DNA of 64,000 nucleotides from Bacillus sp. FJAT-27916 (lineage in GTDB: Bacteria > Bacillota > Bacilli > Bacillales > Pradoshiaceae): positions 3,619,287-3,683,286 of the forward strand of contig NZ_LFZV01000001.1 in NCBI RefSeq assembly GCF_001183965.1, in the 5' to 3' direction. The notes beneath the pieces were generated by a model, which was not told the origin of the DNA, did not search any database, and worked only from the letters and a program-made list of their open reading frames with translations. The translations under genes were made by a program, and so were the position numbers. Shown here in pieces: positions 44,869-51,707 of this stretch (the stretch's first letter is position 1; the number at the start of each line of letters is the position of its first letter).

Positions 44869-45789
44869 TTATACATACTGCTTCTCCATCCCCTTGATTC
44901 GCTCATACAGCTCCTCGTTCACAGGTGTCGGAATTTGATGTTGCCGGCCGAATGCAATGACAGTTCCAGCAAATAATTCTACCTCGCTAGGCCGACGTGC
45001 CTCTGCATCCTGAGCCATTGATGGCTTTCCATTCGGCCCTAATGTCCCGAGTATGTTCAACCAATAGTAAAGGTCCTCCTCTGCCAAATCAATGCCTTCC
45101 TTCTGTGATAAGGCAATGACCTCTCTCATCGCAGCAATCATCGTGTCTCTCGCTTCTCCCTCTCGTTGGATACCGCCATAATTCGTCTGATAGACCGCCA
45201 CCGTTTGGTTGACACCGACATTGAGCATGAATTTCCCCCATTGTCTTTTCATCATCTCTGTCTCTATTTCATAAGCCACATCCATTTGCTCCAAAAATTC
45301 AGCAAGTTCCTCCGCTTTAGATGAGATAACACCAGGTTCCTTCGAGCCAAAGCAGAGCATGCCCATATTGTCATAGGTCAGCTTATTTCCAACCTTCACA
45401 GCATCCATCCCTTGTGCCACACAGTAGAGCACTTTATCCATTCCATATGCTTCGCCAATAATCGACTCACTTGTAATCCCATTCAGCAATGAGATGATGA
45501 TTGTATCCTCACCGACATGCTTTTTCATCGATTGAATTGCTTCTTCCAGCCCATTGAACTTAACGGCAAAAATCACTAGATCTGCTGGTCCGCACTCTTC
45601 CTCTGGTGTCACGTAATGAAATTCACAAAGCTCCCCATTACTATAAACCTTCTCCTTCTCGTACCGCGTAATGCGATTCTGATCAGCGACAATTCTTAAA
45701 TCCTCTGATCTCATTCTTTTTGATAAATGATGACCAAATAAAACCCCTAATGCTCCCAGTCCAATGATTGACACCTTTTTAATAGCCAT
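44869..45789 (-). CDS. 2-dehydropantoate 2-reductase family protein
   Basis: A 306-residue ketopantoate reductase-type enzyme. Rossmann motif GLGALGVLFG near the start, VKFNGLEEA, and the C-terminal helix bundle with KFMLNVGVNQTVAVY, where Lys and Asn of the active site lie. It should reduce ketopantoate to pantoate with NADPH, for coenzyme A synthesis, although this family has many paralogues acting on other 2-ketoacids. It stands alone with no panB/panC neighbours, so the paralogue option is real. Confidence 0.85.
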   Translation of the reverse strand: MAIKKVSIIGLGALGVLFGHHLSKRMRSEDLRIVADQNRITRYEKEKVYSNGELCEFHYVTPEEECGPADLVIFAVKFNGLEEAIQSMKKHVGEDTIIISLLNGITSESIIGEAYGMDKVLYCVAQGMDAVKVGNKLTYDNMGMLCFGSKEPGVISSKAEELAEFLEQMDVAYEIETEMMKRQWGKFMLNVGVNQTVAVYQTNYGGIQREGEARDTMIAAMREVIALSQKEGIDLAEEDLYYWLNILGTLGPNGKPSMAQDAEARRPSEVELFAGTVIAFGRQHQIPTPVNEELYERIKGMEKQYV

Positions 45790-45856
45790 TTCTCCCTTGC
45801 CTCCCTCTTATTCCACTTTAAGAAAATTTTAACATATTTGACAACAGACAAAAAAG

Positions 45857-45878
45857 ACAGCCCCTTAAAGAGCTGCCT
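45857..45878 (-). terminator. Terminator of DegV gene 1
   Basis: GACAGCCC / GAGCTGCC with G-U pairs; TTTTTTG follows on the minus strand. Confidence 0.65.
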
Positions 45879-45892
45879 TGTACGAATTTCAT

Positions 45893-46753
45893 TTATTCAC
45901 ATATCCAGGAGGCTCCGATGGTCCCTACTCCCGTATGAACGCCTGCCACAGGCACTAAAATCATTCGGTCTGTCGGAATGGAACTGAATTCCTCCTGCTC
46001 TTTAATATAGTTTTCAAGCTTACGAGCATTAGCCTCATCACCAGCATGTATCACTGTGATTTTGCTAATCTTAGAGGTTTTCATATCTTCTCGCAGTAAA
46101 TCTAAAATATAATTAATAGCCCTCTTTTCCGTTCTCACTTTATCTCTAATCTTTGCACCCTCATATTCGACAGATAAAATCGGCTTTATACTAAGCAGAT
46201 TCGCTATCAGACGCTGACTACCGGATACTCGTCCGCTTTTGTGGAGCTGATTAAGATTAGCTGGAATGAGAAATAGACGTGTATTCGTTTTCATTTCCTC
46301 GATTTTCAGATAGATTTCATCAGGGCCATATCCCTGATTAAACATCTCAATGCCTTTCATTAGCAAATACGCATGGGGATAAGATCCAGTCCGAGTATCA
46401 ATCGCATACAGCTTAAAACCAACCTGCTCTGCCGCCATCATCGATGTGGAAAACGTACCAGAAAGTTTACTAGAACAATGGAATGCTATTCCACAATCAT
46501 ACTCTTCCTTCAGCTTCTCATATAGTTCAACAAACTCCCCTAACGATGGCTGGGATGATTGAAAGCTGACAGACTCCGTCGCCATTCGTTCATAGAATTG
46601 CGCATCCGTAATATCAATCGTTTCTTTATAAGAAACCCCATCAATAACCACTTGCAACGGAATAATATTTAATTCATGTTTCTCAACATACTCCTTACTC
46701 AAGGTACACGTTGTGTCTGTAATCCAAGCGATTCTCGGCTGATTTTGATTCAT
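45893..46753 (-). CDS. DegV family fatty-acid-binding protein (copy 1)
   Basis: A 286-residue DegV protein from the ATG at 46753, preceded by AAAGGGGAT; the longer frame adds an unlikely hydrophobic start. Family motifs: WITDTTCTLS, IIPLQVVIDGVSYKE, FHCSSKLSGTFSTS, LHKSGRVSGSQRLIANLLSIKPIL and VHTGVGTIG at the end. DegV/FakB proteins hold a fatty acid for phosphorylation by FakA; the other partner is absent here. A second DegV gene lies at 50771. Confidence 0.9.
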   Translation of the reverse strand: MNQNQPRIAWITDTTCTLSKEYVEKHELNIIPLQVVIDGVSYKETIDITDAQFYERMATESVSFQSSQPSLGEFVELYEKLKEEYDCGIAFHCSSKLSGTFSTSMMAAEQVGFKLYAIDTRTGSYPHAYLLMKGIEMFNQGYGPDEIYLKIEEMKTNTRLFLIPANLNQLHKSGRVSGSQRLIANLLSIKPILSVEYEGAKIRDKVRTEKRAINYILDLLREDMKTSKISKITVIHAGDEANARKLENYIKEQEEFSSIPTDRMILVPVAGVHTGVGTIGASWICE

Positions 46754-46974
46754 TAGACTAATCCCCTTTAAAATTATTCGGCATTTGTGAAATGGTATGA
46801 CCAGTTCTATAAATAGATACACATGTAGTATCAATTACTACATAATAAATGTATTACAACTATAAAACATAGTCAATAAATAGATAGAAAAAATCTATTA
46901 TTTTTACCTACATATTAGTGTGATATCGACAAAATAGCAAAAATTTCGCATTTATATATACTGGCAAATACATA

Positions 46975-47004
46975 AACCCCGAAAAGCATTTGCTTTCCGG
47001 GGTT
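46975..47004 (-). terminator. Terminator of the thioredoxin gene
   Basis: 14-bp near-perfect stem AACCCCGAAAAGCA / TGCTTTCCGGGGTT, directly downstream of the thioredoxin stop codon on the minus strand. Confidence 0.8.
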
Positions 47005-47024
47005 CATTTGAGGAACCAAGCCTC

Positions 47025-47357
47025 TTATTGATTCAAACCATATATTTTTTCTATCTGCTCTGCTAATTCCTCGAAATGTATAAATCTCGCTTTCCGCAAT
47101 ACCTCTTGCCCTTCAATAAAGTACAGAAGCACTGGTACTGTGAAAATGGAATAGGCAGCTGCTACCTCTGGCACAGCATTTGTATCAATATGCCCTAAAC
47201 GAATATCTGGAAAATGATCAAGCAATTCTCTCACCCTTGGCAAAACAGCGTGACAGACACTGCACTCCTGCCTTGACACATATAAGAAACTCATCGGATT
47301 TTCTTGAACAAAATCCTCTATCATGTTCAGAGATGTTAATTCTTTCATTTCCTTCAT
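47025..47357 (-). CDS. Thioredoxin-like protein with CSVC active site
   Basis: A 110-residue thioredoxin-fold protein. FLYVSRQECSVCHAVLPRV carries a CxxC centre (Cys32, Cys35 by my count), with the cis-Pro in FTVPVLLYF. The ATG at 47357 follows AAGGAGC by 8 nt. It may reduce disulfides or bacilli-specific low-molecular-weight thiol mixed disulfides, or take part in copper or persulfide metabolism. Just before it a 24-bp palindrome overlaps the promoter, and the next gene upstream encodes a redox-type regulator. Confidence 0.85.
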   Translation of the reverse strand: MKEMKELTSLNMIEDFVQENPMSFLYVSRQECSVCHAVLPRVRELLDHFPDIRLGHIDTNAVPEVAAAYSIFTVPVLLYFIEGQEVLRKARFIHFEELAEQIEKIYGLNQ

Positions 47358-47370
47358 GCTCTCAGCTCCT

Positions 47371-47394
47371 TATAATACCCTTACCGGTATTATA
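47371..47394. promoter_or_regulatory. 24-bp palindromic operator at the thioredoxin promoter
   Basis: Arms TATAATACC (47371-47379) and GGTATTATA (47386-47394) are perfect inverted repeats separated by CTTACC. On the minus strand the first six bases coincide with a TATAAT -10 box that has TTCAAA at 18 bp as a possible -35, so binding would block the thioredoxin promoter. The core ATACC...GGTAT resembles CsoR/CstR-family operators; the neighbouring XRE-desulfoferrodoxin protein is the other obvious candidate ligand. Confidence 0.6.
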
Positions 47395-47507
47395 ACGGTA
47401 TCGATAGGTGAATTTGAAATTTAATGCTTTCATCAGACCTAAGGAATCAAGAGGGTGAAGGGAGCAGACTAGTATTTATCTCTTTGATAACGATTTTTCA
47501 GCTATCT

Positions 47508-48092
47508 TTAAATGAATTGATAAAACAATCCATGCTGAGTGCAGTACCAAAGTAATGTTCCATGTTTCCGTTTAGGCAGACGAGTTTGCAAAGTCCATTC
47601 TGGGTATTGCTTTATAATCTGCACCTGGTCGCCTGTTGCAAAAGCGATAAAGGAAATGTAATGGTCTTTTTTCATTGGGTGATCACTTGAAATAAACCAT
47701 TCATCCTCCACCTGGGAAACCTTCAGCTTTTCCTCTTCTGTCGCTTTCTTCGGTACTAATGGATCCAGCTTTCTCCCGCAGCAGGATATCGAAGCATTTC
47801 CGGTTGATAGAACAATATTATGACAGGTTGGACAGACTTGATAATTCGATTTTTTCATATTTCCTCCTACAAAATCATTCGCAGCAAGATCTCCATCTAG
47901 GATATCTTCTATATTTACACCAAGGAGAGACGATAGCTCTGGCAATAAGGATATGTCCGGATAGCCTTGACCGCGTTCCCATTTCGAAATGGTGCGATCG
48001 GATAAGTGCATCCGATCTGCCAACTCCTTTTGCGTCATCCCTTTTTCTTTCCTTAGTTTCAAAATCAACTGGCCAATTTTTATGGCATCCAT
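47508..48092 (-). CDS. XRE-type HTH regulator fused to a desulfoferrodoxin-like module
   Basis: A 194-residue protein from the ATG at 48092 (GGAGGTG at 6 nt). Residues 8-62 are a Cro/CI-type HTH (LRKEKGMTQKELADRMHLSDRTISKWERGQG). After a linker, residues 84-106 read YQVCPTC...SCCG, matching the rubredoxin-like Cys4 iron centre of desulfoferrodoxin (Cys87, Cys90, Cys104, Cys105), and 128-190 match the superoxide-reductase fold, with HPMKKDHYI (His138, His144) and WYCTQHGLF (Cys184, His187). The fifth ligand, the His of EKHVP, is replaced (KLKVS). Likely senses superoxide, peroxide or iron/redox state. The neighbouring thioredoxin is a candidate target. Confidence 0.8.
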   Translation of the reverse strand: MDAIKIGQLILKLRKEKGMTQKELADRMHLSDRTISKWERGQGYPDISLLPELSSLLGVNIEDILDGDLAANDFVGGNMKKSNYQVCPTCHNIVLSTGNASISCCGRKLDPLVPKKATEEEKLKVSQVEDEWFISSDHPMKKDHYISFIAFATGDQVQIIKQYPEWTLQTRLPKRKHGTLLWYCTQHGLFYQFI

Positions 48093-48191
48093 CGATTCAC
48101 CTCCAGATATAATCATCATAATGAGCTTGCTATCTTCCCGCAACAAACTTTCCGTAGAGTCCAGTATGCAGGATCTTTTAAACATAAAAAA

Positions 48192-48218
48192 ACGAATTCC
48201 AGATAATCAAGAATTCGT
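48192..48218 (-). terminator. Terminator of the alpha/beta hydrolase gene
   Basis: ACGAATTC / GAATTCGT stem; TTTTTTT follows on the minus strand. It lies upstream of the XRE-fusion gene. Confidence 0.75.
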
Positions 48219-48233
48219 CTTCATTTTATACTG

Positions 48234-49007
48234 TTATACTGCCCGTAAAAATTGCAGCGATACTTCATTAAATTTCTCAGATTGATCGACATTACATACA
48301 TGACCACTATCTTTGAGGATTACCAGCTGACTGGAGGATTGTTCTTTCACTAACTGCTTGACTGGCTCTAAAAAGACATAATCCTCATCTCCCATGACAT
48401 ATAGAGACGGAATGCTTGTATCCTTTTCATTAATCTTCACTAAATACTTTGCAATCCCTGCCGTTAAAGTTAACCATCGCAAAAATTCTCTGTGCTTGAG
48501 TTTCTTAGCCTCTTGAATGAAAAGATGCCTCGATGATTGATGTGTTTTCCGTGGCATTAAGACCCATGCAAACATTTTATATAACCATATAAACGGAACC
48601 ATCCTCTTAAATGCATTCGCCAGACCGAGGAAAACGTGCAATCTCGGTGTAATTCGAATCACCGCTCCTGCAAGCAGCATCGAATGGAAACGCTCAGGAT
48701 GAGTTTCGGCCAAATGGCGAATAAGCATGGTCCCTAATGATATTCCAACAAAATGAGCCTTTTCAATTCCTTGAGAATTTAGCACATCAAGAATATCTTT
48801 AGAAACTAAATCAAGTGTATATTTTGTCGGGCTATTCTTAATCATACAAGCACCGTGTCCTCTCAAATCCACCGCCAACACATTAAAATGCTTGCGATAA
48901 GCACGAATCTGCTTGTACCAAATACTTGAACTCCCGCCAGCTCCATGTACTAGAACTACCCACTCTTTATGTTGTCGACTGTATATTTTGTAATGTATCA
49001 AGTACAT
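48234..49007 (-). CDS. Alpha/beta hydrolase
   Basis: A 257-residue alpha/beta hydrolase without a signal peptide. Oxyanion loop LVHGAGGSSSIW, nucleophile elbow GISLG with Ser90, acid in YVMGDEDYVF, His in KDSGHVCNVD. Resembles the small cytoplasmic esterase or lactonase group. Not linked to an evident pathway; its terminator separates it from the XRE fusion gene downstream on the same strand. Confidence 0.85.
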   Translation of the reverse strand: MYLIHYKIYSRQHKEWVVLVHGAGGSSSIWYKQIRAYRKHFNVLAVDLRGHGACMIKNSPTKYTLDLVSKDILDVLNSQGIEKAHFVGISLGTMLIRHLAETHPERFHSMLLAGAVIRITPRLHVFLGLANAFKRMVPFIWLYKMFAWVLMPRKTHQSSRHLFIQEAKKLKHREFLRWLTLTAGIAKYLVKINEKDTSIPSLYVMGDEDYVFLEPVKQLVKEQSSSQLVILKDSGHVCNVDQSEKFNEVSLQFLRAV

Positions 49008-49278
49008 TTCATCCTTTGATGTTTTTTATCTTATTCTATTAATACGATTACTACTATGGATTGGTTTCATATATTACACATGTTTCCATCAATATAAAAA
49101 TTTTCAATTAGTTCTTTCAAATTTACATACCTAACTCTTTCCGCCATTATTCTGTCTTCCGATATATAGCATTACATAATAAATTGAAAACGAATGAAAG
49201 AATGTAAATGACGGCATTTAACGGCAGTCCGATGACTGAAGCAATGTATTAGGTATTACTAGCATAAATTGTCCAAAC
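49008..49278. other. Non-coding gap
   Basis: No gene supported; possibly the eroded N-terminal part of the PadR remnant that follows. Confidence 0.4.
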
Positions 49279-49485
49279 CATGGATATCAACTCATGCATC
49301 CTATTACACAGGTTTCAAACGGCAGAGTAAATATGGGACCTAGGACACTTTATGGAGTACTATCAAGGATGCAAAAGGACAGTCTTATTACACTTGCTCA
49401 AGATGATGGCAGAAGGAAAGCATACCAGATTACCTTCAAAGGAGAATAAGTACTACGTATCGAGTATATATGAAGAGAGGAAAGA
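49279..49485 (+). pseudogene. PadR family regulator remnant
   Basis: The reading HGYQLMHPITQVSNGRVNMG then PRTLYGVLSRMQKDSLITL and DGRRKAYQITFKGE is unmistakably the winged helix of a PadR-type repressor. It is cut by a TAA at 49447-49449, after which the frame continues briefly (VLRIEYI) to a TGA. No start codon remains. It is a decayed gene. Confidence 0.75.
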
Positions 49486-49833
49486 AGATTTTTTTGAAGA
49501 AGAACATCCTGAGCTGGATTGCTTGATTGTTCATAAGGATAAGGTTTTAAAAGATTTGCTTCTAAGGGAAAAGCTGTCATGCATGTTAAGTATTATGGGT
49601 ATGCAGATATGAGTTCCATCATAGAGAACTCGGTCGAGAAATCCATTTAATCTCAGAATAATAAATAGACTAATCATTCAGCTAAGGTTATCTTTAATAA
49701 CCCTCTTGACATCCCTAGCTACCCTTCATTATTGATTAGAGTTGCCGTCTGCAAAAAATCTTATTGTAGCCAAAAAACCTGATCGGTCAGCAGTTATCCC
49801 TTACTATTAGAAAACTTAGGGGATAAAAAAAAA

Positions 49834-49855
49834 CCCCGAACCCTTAGTTCGAGGG
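49834..49855 (-). terminator. Terminator-like hairpin oriented to the minus strand
   Basis: CCCCGAAC / GTTCGAGGG with one bulge or mismatch; the minus-strand transcript continues with TTTTTTTTT (complement of 49825-49833). Possibly terminates the TetR gene transcript, about 200 bp downstream of its stop. Confidence 0.55.
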
Positions 49856-49929
49856 AAGATATAGCATTCTCACGTTTTATTTAACATTCTCTAAACCAAT
49901 TGAAATTAAGCTATTTCTCTTCTATTAAT

Positions 49930-49985
49930 GCTACACGCTTAACGTGCGTGAATTGTATGTGGCAACGTATAAGATGTTGGGGGTA
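49930..49985. repeat. Repeat copy A, partner at 62281-62336
   Basis: 56 bp matching copy B in the same orientation without gaps, including GCTACAC, TGTATGTGGCAAC and GATGTTGG. On the minus strand both copies read to a shared GTGTAG (Val, stop) with a similar peptide before it: TPNILYVATYN here, KPTNIPYVATYS in copy B. Confidence 0.55.
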
Positions 49986-50058
49986 TCCTCCCTACATATA
50001 TTTCATACAATGTTTAAAAGTCTATGCAACTAACCGTCACTAAAGATAGTTGTTTTCA

Positions 50059-50622
50059 TTACTTTCCATAAATAATTTTTGCAATCCCATAATGACTGAT
50101 ATCTTCAATCATATTTGCAATCTCAGAAGATGATTCCTTAAAATCATTCTGAATCCATTCATTTAGTATCCCTATTGTCCCTGCAGTAATAAACGTGGAT
50201 AGATACCCCACCTGTGCTTGGGGCACATTTTTCCCATAACGATTCCACTTTTCTACACATTTCTGATGAGCAATATCCAAGACATCATTTAAAAAATCTT
50301 TCCCGTTCTTCAAGCTGAAGAGAACTCTACTCAGTTCCTTATTCCTCAAAATCACCTCGAGAATTTCACTCGTAAATCCAGAAATTGTATAGTCATCTTT
50401 TGAAATAGAGATGGCCTCCTTTAGTTCACAAACATACTGACTTTTTAGCTTCTCCATCAAATCATATACATCATCGTAATATCGATAAAATGTAGCCCGA
50501 TTGATTTCACATTGTAAACATAGCTCGGTTACTGTTATCTTATTCATTGGTTTTTGTTCAAGCAATTCGATAAATTTATCTCTAATTACTTTTTTAGTAT
50601 ATTTTATCCGCCGATCTTCCAT
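50059..50622 (-). CDS. TetR/AcrR family transcriptional regulator
   Basis: A 187-residue TetR protein. HTH about residues 10-55: KYTKKVIRDKFIELLEQKPMNKITVTELCLQCEINRATFYRYYDDVYDL. The C-terminal domain resembles the DhaS-type TetR_C_8 group. It is divergent from the second DegV gene, and the intergenic region has repeated AGTGTTTAAYAACT elements, so it probably represses both itself and degV. Ligand perhaps a fatty acid or dihydroxyacetone-related compound; unknown. Confidence 0.88.
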   Translation of the reverse strand: MEDRRIKYTKKVIRDKFIELLEQKPMNKITVTELCLQCEINRATFYRYYDDVYDLMEKLKSQYVCELKEAISISKDDYTISGFTSEILEVILRNKELSRVLFSLKNGKDFLNDVLDIAHQKCVEKWNRYGKNVPQAQVGYLSTFITAGTIGILNEWIQNDFKESSSEIANMIEDISHYGIAKIIYGK

Positions 50623-50643
50623 TTTTACCTCCCATTCATAAAC

Positions 50644-50757
50644 AAGTTATGAAATAGTGTTTAATAACTTACATTTTGTCGTTAATTGTTGATTGATGTG
50701 ATGGTTGCTTCATTATACAATGATAACATCTTTTATACAACACAGTGTTTAACAACT
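50644..50757. promoter_or_regulatory. Likely operators of the TetR/DegV divergent promoter
   Basis: AGTGTTTAATAACT (50656-50669) and AGTGTTTAACAACT (50744-50757) differ by one base; the first overlaps the inverted repeat AAGTTAT (50644-50650) / ATAACTT (50664-50670). One copy lies before each divergent gene. Confidence 0.55.
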
Positions 50758-50770
50758 AATGGAGGTTTTC

Positions 50771-51625
50771 ATGAAGAACATTTCAATTATCACGGATGGA
50801 AGTTGCGATATCCCTGTTGAGGTTATCGATAAATATGATATTAAACTAATCCCTCTTCATTTTCATTTTGAGGATAACATAGAGTATGGCTCAGAACGTA
50901 TGATGGATAGCGAGGAGTTTTATAGAAGATTAGCGAATGGAGAGATTGCTAAAACAAGCGCCAGTTCTCCTTCATCTGCCATGGATTTACTGAAAGCTGA
51001 GCTGGATAAAGGAAATGATGTCATTTGTGTGGCCCTTTCCAGTTCATTAAGCTGTACTTTTAATAATATAAGATTGGCATGCCTTGAATTGCTAGATTCC
51101 TATCCGGATCAACGGATTACCGTGATAGATTCCTTAACCGCTTCTATGGCTATGGGAATGATGGTGATCAAGGCTTGTATGATGAGAGATGAGAAGTATT
51201 CCTACGACCAGATTGTTGATTATCTGAATGAAACTAAGCATTCCTACCACGTTGAATTTTATGTGAATGATTTGCATTATCTAGCAAGAGGCGGCAGACT
51301 TAACCCGGCTATCGCCAAAATAGGCGGTATCATCGGTATTAAGCCAATCCTGTCTGTTACAGACAATGGAACCATTGAATCTGTCTGCAAAGCCAGAAAA
51401 ACCTCTGGTGCTATCAAGCAATTAAAAGATAGATTTCTGACCTCCTCAACAGAAAAGGAAATGATTTGTATTTTGCATTCCAATAATCTTGATAGAGCCT
51501 TAACCTTAAAAGCAGACCTCGAATTGGACCAGCATTTCTCACAAGTATTCTTCACGGAGATTGGCCCATCCATTGGCAGTCATACTGGCCCAGGATGCTT
51601 AGGACTTGCTTATCTAAAAAATTGA
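50771..51625 (+). CDS. DegV family fatty-acid-binding protein (copy 2)
   Basis: A 284-residue DegV protein; start ATG at 50771, because the upstream in-frame ATG at 50759 lies within the GGAGG ribosome site. Motifs: ITDGSCDIPVEVIDKY, VALSSSLSCTFNNIRL, LHYLARGGRLNPAIAKIGGIIGIKPIL, and SHTGPGCLGLAYL. Binds a fatty acid and presents it for FakA phosphorylation. Sequence differs well from copy 1, so the two may prefer different chain types. Probably controlled by the divergent TetR protein. Confidence 0.9.
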   Translation: MKNISIITDGSCDIPVEVIDKYDIKLIPLHFHFEDNIEYGSERMMDSEEFYRRLANGEIAKTSASSPSSAMDLLKAELDKGNDVICVALSSSLSCTFNNIRLACLELLDSYPDQRITVIDSLTASMAMGMMVIKACMMRDEKYSYDQIVDYLNETKHSYHVEFYVNDLHYLARGGRLNPAIAKIGGIIGIKPILSVTDNGTIESVCKARKTSGAIKQLKDRFLTSSTEKEMICILHSNNLDRALTLKADLELDQHFSQVFFTEIGPSIGSHTGPGCLGLAYLKN

Positions 51626-51707
51626 TAGAAGGATATTTTCCCTCCTATTAAGAATTAATACATTGGATAGTAAAAAGATAGATTTTTATTAAGGGGGACT
51701 TACTTGC

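Larger units (their letters stand above)
49490..50058. other. Gene-poor gap with a hairpin and repeat copy A
   Basis: No intact gene. It holds the tail of the PadR remnant, a hairpin with T tract at 49834-49855, and copy A of a repeated 56-bp sequence (see 49930-49985). Confidence 0.5.

Noticed and set aside
49352..49612. 86-codon frame in the PadR remnant region
   Set aside because: The PadR winged helix is in another frame in its first half, and there is no ribosome site or recognised domain.
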